Positions 12,814 to 23,647 of a stretch of DNA of 64,000 nucleotides are shown here, one piece after another (the first letter of the stretch is position 1; the number at the start of each line of letters is the position of its first letter). Source of the stretch: Entonaema liquescens (taxonomy: Eukaryota; Ascomycota; Sordariomycetes; Xylariales; Xylariaceae); contig CADCSX010000003.1 in the NCBI GenBank assembly GCA_902805475.1, forward strand, positions 3,472,001 to 3,536,000. The letters are read 5' to 3'. The notes under the pieces were generated by a model. It worked only from the letters and a program-made list of their open reading frames with translations, ran no database searches and had not been told where the DNA came from. The position numbers were made by a program, and so were the translations under genes.

Positions 12814-14645
12814 TCATAAATATCTCTTAAGGAGTCAAATGATCAAACTAGTACAACCTTTCCCATTTAACAGCTGCTCTCCCTAGGTTTGATCAGACTC
12901 GTTCTACCAGCAGCGACCACCCAATATGTCTCTTCGTATATTTGATTGCAACGTTGCGTTGCAAGTTTCATCCATTTGTTGCTGTCCTACGGATAATCAA
13001 CGTATCCTGGATGACAGTGTGTACAACTAAACTTTTTCGACGCATCTCTTTTGCTGCGTACTTCTCATATGACGGAAATGCCTGTGGCCCTTTCCCATTG
13101 TGATGCGGCGACCCTGGGTTCCAAACTCTTTACGAATGAAGTGATAGCGAACTGGATCATTCGGAACTCTAGTATTCATCGACAGATCTCTATTCCAGCT
13201 CTGTTTTCGTTATCCTGAATCATACTCAGCACGGAGGCCGATGAAAAGTTGGTGTAGGGGTCCGAGACTTGATGGATCATGACTTTTCATATGACACCGA
13301 ACATGCCAGACGATGGATCCTTGGGGCGTTGCCGGAATGAATGAAGGGTTTGGAAAGTCTCCCACCCGCGGATGACTAGATATGACAGAAGGCCTCTATA
13401 CTACAGACTACGAACCAAAACAACCAATCTGGAAACAACAAACGAAGTGCATACAGCATGCCTGATACGCGTGGATCGTGTACTGCCTTCTCTTTTCATG
13501 CTAGTATGAGTGAGATTTTCACGGCGGTGTAAATAGGAACGGATAAGGAGTAGTTTAGCCGTTGGGCTTAACTTCAACGGCATATGTCCTCTTCAGTAAC
13601 ACGGATACGGAGAGAATGACGGATGATGACTTCCATCACCGCTCGTTGCTATGCTAGCACCTTGGCAGCTATAAGTCCTTCTGATCGGAAAACGCACTAA
13701 TAGAGAAATTTTTCTCATACGCATGTCTCTGACGCTGAGGCCCTGGTAACCTGTGAAATGTGACATGAGCAGCGTAAATTAGTGATGGTGTATGCGTGTG
13801 TAGGAGTGCCTAACTTAAGTGTTTATATAAACTAAGTCGGACCAGTCTCCAGCCTTCAAGTGACTATTGTTATTGTAGAAGAATCCACAATGCCTAGTAT
13901 TGATAGGTACCTAGGTAGTAAGCCGAGGAGAGAATAACGTAGTGACTATGATTAGTGTGAATCAATGTTATCAAGATAACTCTCTTTAAATATGTTTTGG
14001 GTCTGTAAATCGTATATCACTAACCATCAATCCGAATTCAAATATCCTAAGTACACGTAGAAAACAAGAACTAAATACCCAGGCCAGAAAACTTCTACAT
14101 AGTTGTAGATTTAGCAGAAGACTAGTACAGTGTATAATAGGGAAACCCTAGGTATGCCTTGGTATGCTAACATTATAGATAGGTAGCTACCTATGTATCC
14201 AGGAGCTTGATCGAATAATAAGACTTTGGTTCGAGATAATGATATTATATATATTGCATTAACCTTCGAGGCTCATTAGTATTCATTAATCTGGGTTAAC
14301 CGGTTTGCATTTCCTTAATATAATTGAGGTTGACAGAGAATAAATATATAAATAGGAGAACGTAAGTATGGTAGAACAAATAAATGTATATACACAATAC
14401 AGTCCAATTGCTACAAACATTAGTCCAACGTCTTAAGTTTATTCACTTCATCTTACCTTATTTCAAGATTGCGCGTGTCACTTAAAAGTAGACGTCTCTT
14501 AAAGCCAAATCTCTAGTGAGATTGAAGTCCCGTAGTATAGCGTAAGAAGCCACAAGCTCCTAGCCATGAATTCATTCATCGAGCTACCTGAATTCTATTT
14601 TCCGATTACCCCCTTAACACCGAGTAAAACAGCCCATTTTCACCC
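12814..14645. other. Long intergenic region, convergent 3' ends
   Basis: 1.8 kb between the stops of two convergent genes, so little promoter sequence is expected. No frame looks coding. It has TACCTA/TAGGTA motifs at 13905-13920 and 14181-14194, and one ACGCGT near 13467 that is far from any start codon. It becomes AT-richer towards 14.4 kb. Confidence 0.5.
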
Positions 14646-16223
14646 TCACCCCTGTTGATGGTCCTCCATCGTAAGTTCATCAAAGTCCTCCAGCAACTCA
14701 TTCATATCGACCTTCGGCGCATCATCCTCTTCGCCATCCTCATCCGCCGTCGTAGCCACACTCATCTCATCGGCATTCTTCTGCCGAGGAGGCTGCTTAT
14801 ACAACTGCACGCCTTGTCTAAACTCCTCGTCCTCTTCAATATCCCGTAAGAACTGCTCGAACTCCCGGTCTTGTCGCTCTTGGTCGGCCTTGCGAGGGAG
14901 TAGCTCGCCCTCATCCTTGGCCATGCGGCGGACCTTCCAGACACGCTTGCGGTTGCGGCGGCGGTTCGGGTAGTGTTTCTTGACGATGACCACGTCGGGG
15001 ATGCGCGATGCATAGACATGCGACTCCTCGAGGGCCTCGAATTGTGGGTTGTTGAAGTTGGTTCCGGTTAGCATGTACCCGAGCACCGAGTCACCAGCAT
15101 GCAAGAGTCCGCCGAGGTGTGTCCGCGCAAAGTATGTCTTGTCATTGATGCCGAGGTCTGAAGCGCGCGCCAGCTGTGTTTCTGCTAGAATCCATTTCCC
15201 GCGTGTTGGTCCGATGGGCTCACAGTCCATCACAATGAACTCGACCAGATCCTGGGCGTCGGCTAGTGCGCCGAAAGGTGTTCGCCAGTATACGGGCGAA
15301 CTTATATCGGCGGTTTGGAGGGTGTTTGGGTCAAGCACATTGATGGAGGTGCCGACTCGGTAGCAGATAGCCAGCGGGGAGATATTGCCGATCTGCTTGG
15401 CGAGTGGAATCGGTAAGGCCACCAGATCGTCTTTACAAATAGGTATTAATTCGACGGAGAAAGTAAACTTGTATGATTTCTTAGAGGTGTGAGTATCTTG
15501 AGAGATGAGTTCCTGGGATTTTTTGACGCGGACGGGTACGACGGAGTTTAAGAAGTCGACAAACTTTTCGGCTTGATTTCTCGCCGAGAAGAAGAAATCG
15601 ATGCCATCCTTGGCTTCTTTGATGTTAATTGTTTCGCGGTGAGCACCGTGTTTTAAGATAAGTTGCTCTAGGAAGAGGAATGTTCGCTTGTGAAGAACCT
15701 TCTGGCGAACTTGTACGCTGGCTCTCCATACGTTGGCAGTATATGACTTGGCGCACTCTGGGCACTGTTGATATGCGACGACATATACTACTTCTAAGGC
15801 CTGTTGCATAACCCGGTCATCCGCTACAGCAGCTTGAACCACAAGTTTTACTCTTACTCGTCTCGAGTGAGGTTCGGTCCATATAAAGCTGGCGTCTATT
15901 ATCCTCGTTCGGTTAAGACTTAGTTTCTTTAAACAGAGGGCGAGGAGTTCTCGGGATTCGGGTTGGGCTGTTACCCAGCTGGAAGGTGGTTGAAGCCATC
16001 TGTCGCAATCTCGACAGAAATGTAGGGTGGCTTCTCGCTGGATGCCTTGTGAAATATCTTTGGTGAGTTTGAAGCAGTCGTAGCATTTGGCGTCGATAGC
16101 CGTTGTACCGTCTATGGGAGCGCCGCAGTCGCAACAGAAAATGGTAGCAGTAACAGGTGCATTATTGAACCCTTGCTGCGGCGCAATGGAGATAGGAGCA
16201 TCTATATCTATATCCATCGACAT
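14646..16223 (-). CDS. NMD3: 60S ribosomal export adapter NMD3
   Basis: Nuclear export adapter that binds pre-60S ribosomal subunits and recruits the exportin Crm1. One exon of 525 codons. The N-terminal zinc-binding region is clear: CysXXCys pairs near residues 30/33, 47/50 and 70/73, then another near 155 (QQCPECAKSY). The family core follows (FLEQLILKHGAH, DGIDFFFSARNQAEKFVDFL, SQELISQDTHTSKKSYKFTF). The C-terminal tail is acidic and Leu-rich (KVDMNELLEDFDELTMEDHQ), consistent with the nuclear export signal known for Nmd3. Length agrees with fungal homologues. The next in-frame Met is residue 3, so the start is uncertain by two codons only. Confidence 0.97.
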   Translation of the reverse strand: MSMDIDIDAPISIAPQQGFNNAPVTATIFCCDCGAPIDGTTAIDAKCYDCFKLTKDISQGIQREATLHFCRDCDRWLQPPSSWVTAQPESRELLALCLKKLSLNRTRIIDASFIWTEPHSRRVRVKLVVQAAVADDRVMQQALEVVYVVAYQQCPECAKSYTANVWRASVQVRQKVLHKRTFLFLEQLILKHGAHRETINIKEAKDGIDFFFSARNQAEKFVDFLNSVVPVRVKKSQELISQDTHTSKKSYKFTFSVELIPICKDDLVALPIPLAKQIGNISPLAICYRVGTSINVLDPNTLQTADISSPVYWRTPFGALADAQDLVEFIVMDCEPIGPTRGKWILAETQLARASDLGINDKTYFARTHLGGLLHAGDSVLGYMLTGTNFNNPQFEALEESHVYASRIPDVVIVKKHYPNRRRNRKRVWKVRRMAKDEGELLPRKADQERQDREFEQFLRDIEEDEEFRQGVQLYKQPPRQKNADEMSVATTADEDGEEDDAPKVDMNELLEDFDELTMEDHQQG

Positions 16224-17923
16224 ATTGGCGGTTTATTCCGTTGTATGCCTTATGATGATGTATAGATGATATAGTAGGGGAATGGTGAATGGTAGGTGAT
16301 ATTGGTAACTTTTGAACGATGGTGGGGGGTTTTGGATAAGGAAAAATGTGGTTTAAAGTTGTATTGCCCCTCGATTGATAAGCAGGGGGACCTGTGGGTT
16401 ATCGTATCGCCACTGCACTTTTTCTTAGTGGCAGTTAGAATATGCAATAAATAAAGCATATCACAATAAACGTCAAGATGACTTATAATGGAATCCAATA
16501 GTAGAAGGATATATACCCTGGTTTATTTTATTCCCTGATAAGAGTCGAATTCAGGTATAGTCGTTCTCTTACCCCTTACCCCTTACCAAGAGACTCATAT
16601 TCAGTGCGCAAAGACCCGCTGCTTGCTATTCCGAGATGGCCGTTTAATTTGTTGAAATCGTGACTCCCTAATCCATGTATAAGCTGCGTTTAAGCGAGCA
16701 TCTATAATGGACCTTCGCAGCATATTGTCGTATTAGTCGCTACTATCTACCTTACTTTCCCTATTGGATCAGTCCTGCCGCGTGATTAGGAATGTCATCT
16801 TTCTCCCCGTTGGCCCTATGCATTAGGAAATCCTCTTAAATCAAACCTAAAGGTCTATCAAATGATAGGCTCTGTAATATAGGGTATACGCCTAAATTGC
16901 GGTTCTCGTATAGGCACCACCGAGGGAGAAATAAGAGACAGATGTTATGATAGCGCGGATAGTAAATATTATAAGGCAAAGGTATCAATTCCTACAAGAA
17001 CTATCAAGGCAATATATACAGGCATCTAAACTACTAGATGATCGATGCAGGATGACTTCCTCTTTAGATACTCCTAAAAGTAAGTGAACTCGGCTAGGAC
17101 TCCCCCGGACTTTACGCCCTTCCTCTTCGTCCCCTACCCCCGCGCACGCGATACCTATATTCCTACTACCGGTACCGCTCCCCCGGGAAACCCCGGCTGT
17201 TTCCGACGGGGTTCGGAACTCGTACCGACGATGGGGCGGGGACACATCTAGATCCGAATCCGGGTCGCTATTTGTCAAACAACGGATGGTTCGATAGTGC
17301 AGTTGGTGCCGTTGTCACAATGCCCCTTAAAATGACGTCTTTGCTCTGCCCAGACGGATATACCTCGCCGCGCGCAATGGCAGACCAACCGAACACAGCT
17401 CTGCTAAGCGAGACGAGATCGCGTTACACATTACTTTTGGCAATGCCAATATCGTCGCTACTAGGGGAGTCGCGTATCGGTCACGTCACCCCCTACGCAT
17501 GGGGAGTTGGGGTTGGTTCGAAAGGTGAAAGGTGGATTACCAAAAGAAACAGCCGGGCTGCAATGACGTGATCGAACTCAGCGATAGCAACATCGCCAGC
17601 GCGGGGTCGAGCGGCCCCAGCCAGACAGAACCGCCCAATGCTCCGATCGGATCTGATAAGTCGCGACGAGGGAGGGTGTGAGCAACCATGGAATTGGGTA
17701 CGAGCTCTCCTATTGGAACGGCATATGAGTTGCGTGATACCGTCCTTGCGAGCACATCAGCTCTAGCTTGGTGTATTCGGGTTGCGATGAGGGTGGGAAA
17801 TTATATGTATATATTAAGTAGAGACAGCTGTACCTAGGACCTGATCTACTCTGGTTTTCCTGGTAGCGATAGATAAAGGACTCCAAAGATAGGTTAGGAT
17901 ACCTGCATATACAATCTGCAATC
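16224..17923. promoter_or_regulatory. Divergent intergenic region, NMD3 and dioxygenase
   Basis: 1.7 kb between two divergent genes, holding both promoters. Short frames at 16985-17278 and 17272-17571 on opposite strands have no recognisable features and are not called. A tandem pair of ccccttacc lies near 16570-16586. Confidence 0.45.
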
Positions 17924-19177
17924 ATGGCTCCCTCTGCTACTACCACCGTCACCGAGGCCCAGACTCTGCCGCAGCAGCTGAAGGCGACTCGATTCTTCGG
18001 CGCGTACAAGGAGATCGCTCCTTATAAGTACAACAAGGAAGCCGAGGAGGGAAAGACGGGACTCAAGGCCGCCAAGGTAAGGCAAAGCTGTCGGCTAGAT
18101 TCCATAGATGAATGCTGATATTTTGTAGTATCCCAACTACCTGCCGACATGGAACCCCGAACAGAAGTACGGGCCCCTACAGCCCTTTGAGCACTACGAG
18201 CACGGCAAGGATGCCGACACCACATACCCTGACCTTCTTCCCGAGGGCACTCAAATTGTCGACCTTACGCCCACCATCGGATCCGAGATCCGCGGTATCC
18301 AGCTAAGTTCTCTGAGCAACGCTGGCAAGGACCAGCTCGCTCGCTACGTAGCAGAGAGGAAGGTCGTCGCATTCCGCAACCAGGACTTCGCCGACTTACC
18401 CATCGAGAAGGCCTTGGAGTTCGGCGGTTACTTCGGCCGCCACCACATCCACCCGACCTCGGGATCTCCCGAAGGCCACCCGGAGATCCACCTCGTGCAC
18501 CGCGGGGAGGGAGACAAGGGTTACGACCAGTTCTTCGAGAACACTGTCAGCTCGGTGGCCTGGCACTCGGACGTGTCGTACGAGCAGCAGCCTCCCGGAA
18601 CGACGTTCCTGTACATTCTCGACAAGCCCGAGACCGGTGGCGACACCATATTCGTCAATGCCGCCGAGGCGTATAACCGCCTCAGCCCGCTCTTCCAGGA
18701 GCGTCTACACGGCTTGAAGGCCAACCATTCCGGAATCGAACAAGCCAACGCGTCGAACGCAAGAGGCGGTATCAGAAGGCGAGAGCCCGTCGTGAATGCC
18801 CACCCTATCGTCCGAACACACCCGGCGACGGGTGAGAAGGCGCTATACGTGAACCCTCAATGTAAGTCCCTCTGAACCATATTAACTAAGAGCGCCTACT
18901 AAACTCACCGTCCTTAGTCACCCGCAACATCGTAGGCCTCAAGAAGGAAGAATCCGACGCGATCCTCAAGTTTCTGTACGACCACCTGGCGTACGGCGCC
19001 GACTTCCAGGCGCGCGTGAAGTGGGAGGAGGGCACGGTAGTCGTGTGGGACAACCGCGTGACGCAGCACTCGGCGCTGCACGACTGGAAGAGCGGGCAGC
19101 GCAGACATCTCGCGCGCATCACGCCGCAGGCCGAGCAGCCGTTCCAGACGCCCTTCGAGCCGGAGTCGTCGTCGTAA
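17924..19177 (+). CDS. TauD/TfdA-family 2-oxoglutarate dioxygenase
   Basis: Fe(II)/2-oxoglutarate-dependent oxygenase, similar in layout to yeast Jlp1 and bacterial taurine dioxygenase, which release sulfite from sulfonates. Three exons (17924-18076, 18129-18861, 18918-19177) give 381 residues. The iron-binding HxD is His197/Asp199 in AWHSDVSYEQ. The distal His is near 346 (NRVTQHSALHD). The 2-oxoglutarate-binding Arg lies in the following RRHLARITP segment. Other family features are GQEIRG-like GSEIRGIQLS and the ETGGDTIFVN motif. The substrate cannot be decided from sequence; sulfonate or alpha-keto-acid oxidation is likely. Its stop is only 26 bases from the inferred end of the convergent next gene. 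Confidence 0.93.
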
Positions 19178-19203
19178 TCTGCCCTGTTTTTGTGTATATA
19201 GCC

Positions 19204-20384
19204 TTATAGAAATCCTGGAATGATATCATCCGTTGACTGTGCTTTGTTACTTGCTGCAGCTGGTTTGCTGCGTTGTTCGCGGGTGCGCTTACGCTCTTCT
19301 TGCCGACGCTTGAGACGGCTTAGAAAATCCCCGCTTCCGGCTTCGTCGTCTGATGATGAAGCTTCTGTAGTGAATTTGGCTTCTGATTGCCGGATGATGG
19401 GATGGACCTTTTTGCGCGGCGTAGTGGGTGGTTGTCCCTCATAGTATTTGGGACTTGTCTAGGCTTTGGTGGTTGGGTCGTAGATGCCGTTGATATCCTA
19501 TTTGAAAGTGTAGGCATTTTAGCAGGAGATGTATCCAAGTCTTCATCATCATAGCTTTCTGTTTCGCTACTAGGTTTCGTCATCGACTTAGGTATAGGCC
19601 TACTTCCAACAAGATCTTTACGGGCGGTATGAGAAGTAGTAAACAACTGCCCAGGCTTGGCCGTGCTAAACCCAGCGGCAGCACGAGTCGTAGTCGTTAC
19701 CTTGGTAAGATTATCCAAACGCGTCGCTTTCTTTCTCGGGCTCTCCATAAGCCCGTGCAGAGACGCCGTATGCCATAGGTCGCTTTCACTCGCAGTGGCG
19801 TCGCCATTTAGGCCTTTTTCAGCCCTTGCCTTTCTTGTCGCTGCCCTCTGCTTCTCAAGGCGAGCCTTGCGATCCTGCTTCTGCTTAACCAGGTCGGTCA
19901 TCCGCCCGACTACTGGTCTCGAGATGTCCCTGATTGTATCTGCATTTTGGGACTTAGATGCGGCCTTAAGGCGATGGTACTCAGCAGCATGGAGGTGAGC
20001 GGTGAACTGCTGAGCAGTTGATAGGAACTCATCCTCTACCATGCGATATAAATCGTCATTGTCGAGACCTTCAATCATGTAGCTATATATAAAGTTAGAC
20101 GGGTTTACGATTGTTGGGGATAAGCGCACGAACCTTTCGGGAAGTGGTTTGGGAGAAGGCGGCGACGACCCAGGGGGAGGTGTCTGTTTGGATGATGGGG
20201 ATCCAGATACAGAATCAGATATCTTCACTCTTTTAGCAGGAGTAGGTGAAGCTATTGCCGGTTTATCATCATCGTCGGCGTTGTCGCGCTTTACCGTCTG
20301 CTGCCTAATAGGAGTCGACCTGGAAGATCTCGGAGTGCTAGTCGAGCCTGTTTCAGCTCTTTTCCACGGTAGCTTACGCGTCAT
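19204..20384 (-). CDS. Unknown basic, probably nuclear protein; apparent frameshift
   Basis: The uninterrupted frame runs from the ATG at 20384 (MTRKLPWKRAE) to a stop at 19320, 354 codons; an upstream in-frame ATG at 20495 is less likely. I do not recognise the family. It has an N-terminal basic, Ser/Pro-rich part with PAKRVKIS (nuclear-signal-like), then a folded, helical block (NFIYSYMIEGLDNDDLYRM, FTAHLHAAEYHRLK) and a charged coiled-coil-like segment. The last about 40 codons look non-coding. In another frame, from about 19458 to 19204, a stop-free reading gives a better end: PPTTPRKKVHPII, GDFLSRLKRRQEERKRTREQ, DDIIPGFL. One base is probably missing near 19447-19452 (CCCAAA). I give the end of the restored frame. 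No intron with a GT donor explains the switch well. Confidence 0.72.
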
Positions 20385-20963
20385 ATCCAATATTGCGAAG
20401 GATGAATTACATCTTGTAGAATTATGAATAAGATGAAAGTGTGCTTCACAAGGTTCATTGAGAGAACAAGGGTTGTGACCTTGTAAGAGATTCAAATGAA
20501 CATGTCAATAGCGGGGCAGCGTATTTCATCTATTCATTTATTCATAAATATGCATATATACCATCTATAAAGTTTGTACCAAAACCCCCCTTTTTACTCC
20601 TCATGTTTTATAGCACTCCAAAACTCGTTAATATGGAATCTAATCTTATAAAAACTACCCAAATCAGGATCCACTGCCGAGTAATAAGTCCTAGCCTAGG
20701 TGGGACGATGGACCATGATTTGCCAGAGAAGCTTGCCCTGATATCTGAGTTACATCTCGGCATGCGGAATAAATGGGTTGTTAACCATCACACCATGAGA
20801 CATGAGACCATCCCATTCTATACGTATAATTTCCCTACTACATATGATTTCATGTCTCGTCTCAGGTGTAGCCGGAAATTTGTTCCTGCAACTACAGGTC
20901 TCCTACAATATAAGTTCGTGGTTTAAGTCGGGTAAGGGCCAACAAAATTTAATCGGACGATGA
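20385..20963. other. Intergenic region
   Basis: 580 bases between two minus-strand genes: promoter of the unknown basic protein and 3' end of the transporter. A 107-codon plus-strand frame (20603-20926) has no recognisable features and is not called. Confidence 0.45.
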
Positions 20964-22688
20964 TCAAGATTCTGCAAGGACGCCATTATTGCTCTCGTCA
21001 ACTGCAGCGCTTTCTTTCTCCTTGGCCTCTGCCTCCTTTTTCTCGGCAGCTTGTTTCATTCTCTCTATACGTTCTTCTCTCCACTTAGGTCCGTATTTCT
21101 GAATAAACCAAAGGGCGGGAGAGAAAGCCGTAAAGATAAAAGCAATAAATGTGTAAGCCCATCCTCTTCCCCAAGCGTCTATTATGTATTGTATCACCGC
21201 CGTTGCTACCGCACCAGATAGACATCGACATAGGTTGTTCGCAGCGGTGGCCGTCGCCGGGGCTCCAGGGTATAAGTCAACAATCAAAACGTTGATGATC
21301 TGAAAAGGTCCGGTAACACATAATCCGATAAAGAATGACAGTACAAGAGGAACAGCTACGTGAACCTCGTAATGCAATGACCAACCGAAGCCGATATACA
21401 CTATAGTTCCGACAAAAACAAGTGGGTAGACTATCTGAAGGCGGGCTTTTTCGATGGGGAAACCTTTGAGGTCGTTTCCTCGTTTCCGGTCAATGCTGAT
21501 GCCTAACTTCTTAGCTATACGGCGGTAATTCCAGTCTATCATATATCCATTACAGATGGAAGAAACTGTGGTTGCTCCACCGATCGGCAAATAACACAAT
21601 CCCAGCTGGATATCGTTGTAATGGTAAATTTCGGCGAACTGTGAAGCCAGGGTGGACGTGACGATCATGAAGCCTATGTAGAGAGAAGCATTGTAGAATA
21701 AGATCATCGCCATGTCCTTATTACCTACAACAGCGAGCGTGTTGAACGGGTTGGGCAATCGAAGCTTCTGTTTCACCTGGCCAGTTGGCCGGTTCCGAGG
21801 GTGGCGCCTGAATCGGATGTAGTCAATGAGTGTCATATTCCAGCCCTGGGGCGGAATGGATCCGTTTCCTACAACTCTCCGTCCCGTCTCCGGGACCGCC
21901 AGGAGATAGGGGACTATCCACACTACGGCAAGAATGCATAAAAACCAAAATATAGCTGGCCATCCCAAATATTGCGAAAGCAAGCCGCCAATAATCGGGC
22001 CGAGGGCAGGCCCTATCGTCAAACCTGCTCCGACGATACCCATATACTTTCCTCGCTCGGAGGTCGGGGCGATATCCGCAACCACCGCATAAACGAGGGC
22101 GAGTGTACCACTGCTCCCACCACTCTGTAACATACGGAGGACAAGCAATGCCGCATAATTCCGCTGCAGAGCTAATCCGATGTTGGCGCCAAGGTAGAGA
22201 GTGAAAGCAAGGATGAAGGCTGGTCGTCTTCCAGCGACGTCGGCGAAGTCGCCAAAAAAGGTAGGGGCCAAACCCTGGAAGATCATATAAGTCGTCAGCG
22301 TCAAATTGATCTGCGCAACAGAAACCCCGAGATCTATTGATAGAGCTGGAATGGCTGGAAAGTATATGTTGGCTGTCATGGGCGATATGAAAGCCGAAAT
22401 ACAGTTCATAAACACTATCCACCGTATCATGGAAGGCGAAAAGACGCTATAGGGTGGACCACTGGACACTCGTGAGAGCGTCTCGAGGTCTCGAGGCTCA
22501 TTATCGTCTTCGACACCATCTTCAGAGCCAGGAGTATCTTCGTCGTCTGAGACTCCTGATTGGGTATGATCTCTACTCTGATGAAAGATCTGAGATGTTA
22601 GTTCCTCTTCTTTAAAAGGACGCTCTTGTGTCTCATCATGATGATCTTTTGATGTTGTTGACGCTTTCTCACTGTCATTCATTGCCAC
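20964..22688 (-). CDS. MFS drug:H+ antiporter, QDR/DHA1 type
   Basis: Plasma-membrane exporter of the major facilitator superfamily, 574 residues in one exon. The first 90 or so residues are a hydrophilic acidic cytoplasmic tail. About 12 membrane helices follow. The first helix pair and loop carry the signature of yeast Qdr1/Qdr2/Dtr1: NIYFPAIPALSIDLGVSVAQ, then LTTYMIFQGLAPTFFGDFAD with AGRRP. Motif C of 12-TMS antiporters is visible as GLTIGPALGPIIGG. A charged C-terminal tail (REERIERMKQAAEKKEAEAK) ends the protein. Substrate is unknown; related proteins export drugs, polyamines or dityrosine precursors. No biosynthetic cluster surrounds it. Confidence 0.94.
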   Translation of the reverse strand: MAMNDSEKASTTSKDHHDETQERPFKEEELTSQIFHQSRDHTQSGVSDDEDTPGSEDGVEDDNEPRDLETLSRVSSGPPYSVFSPSMIRWIVFMNCISAFISPMTANIYFPAIPALSIDLGVSVAQINLTLTTYMIFQGLAPTFFGDFADVAGRRPAFILAFTLYLGANIGLALQRNYAALLVLRMLQSGGSSGTLALVYAVVADIAPTSERGKYMGIVGAGLTIGPALGPIIGGLLSQYLGWPAIFWFLCILAVVWIVPYLLAVPETGRRVVGNGSIPPQGWNMTLIDYIRFRRHPRNRPTGQVKQKLRLPNPFNTLAVVGNKDMAMILFYNASLYIGFMIVTSTLASQFAEIYHYNDIQLGLCYLPIGGATTVSSICNGYMIDWNYRRIAKKLGISIDRKRGNDLKGFPIEKARLQIVYPLVFVGTIVYIGFGWSLHYEVHVAVPLVLSFFIGLCVTGPFQIINVLIVDLYPGAPATATAANNLCRCLSGAVATAVIQYIIDAWGRGWAYTFIAFIFTAFSPALWFIQKYGPKWREERIERMKQAAEKKEAEAKEKESAAVDESNNGVLAES

Positions 22689-23647
22689 GATATCACGATT
22701 ACATCAACACAAGACGGTGAAAGGAGGAATAAGATAACTTTCACCAAGCCGAATTCGTACACCATCCTCTACTTATCCACCTCCGTTCGGCGGTCCCTAA
22801 CAAGGTTCATTATAAGGAAAGTGGATAATGCTGCATGTAAGTGGCTATCTAAGGTTTTCCTTTACGGGTTATTCCCGCGGTTTTCTACGGCGAATGTTTC
22901 CCTATCGGTGTTATTCCCGTAAAAAAAAATGTTAAGGCAGGCAGTTGCTCCAATAAGCTGTGCCATCATTGCCGGATCTTTTTTCCAGTATTGTGATTTG
23001 AGACGGCAAGACTTAACCGATTTACGGGACTCGATTAAAAAAATGACTGGCAATATTTTTAAGCGGATGCGAAGTCGGGATGTTGGATGATAACGCCAAA
23101 TACATATTATATTAGGGGATGTCCTTAAAGTCACATTGGATTCGCGTGGATATGCGACGCTGCCTCCTATCATATCGATTGTAAAAAAAAAAAAAAAAAA
23201 AAGTCTAGTCGTAATGGACTAATGTAGCATTCAACGTTATTATTTTCCTTGGGTACTTTGATGTAAGTCCGGTAGTTGAAGGCTGGGCAATGATGGAACC
23301 AAAATACCTAATACCGATATGAAATTAGGCCATCCACTGGATAGGTAAATGTTGAATTCGATTCCAGGGCGTTGGGTCGAACGAAGTTACACTGTACTGC
23401 GCCGCATTGAAGTAAGAACCACAACCTGTAAAAGCCACGTACAGCACAAGCCACATCGGCATCAGCTCTACCTTTCACCGACGAACAGATAGCATCATTA
23501 TATGCATTACGGGGCATTGCGCATTGAATTGAACAAGTTGCTAGCTTCGCAACTTGAAAGAGTACTGGTTTGCTCAACGCTATAACAAGAATCATGCCTT
23601 CTCATTGAAACTATACTTCCAAAAAAAAACCCAAAAAAACCCTCACG
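22689..23647. other. Divergent intergenic region with A20 tract
   Basis: 960 bases between the transporter and UFE1, divergent. It contains an uninterrupted run of 20 A at 23183-23202 and an AT-richer stretch upstream of it (about 22860-23200). No supportable gene. The poly(A) might mark an old retroposed sequence, but no target-site duplication is obvious. Confidence 0.45.

Noticed and set aside
17272..17571. 99-codon plus-strand frame upstream of the dioxygenase
   Set aside because: Overlaps other frames on the opposite strand, has no family features and lies in a promoter region.
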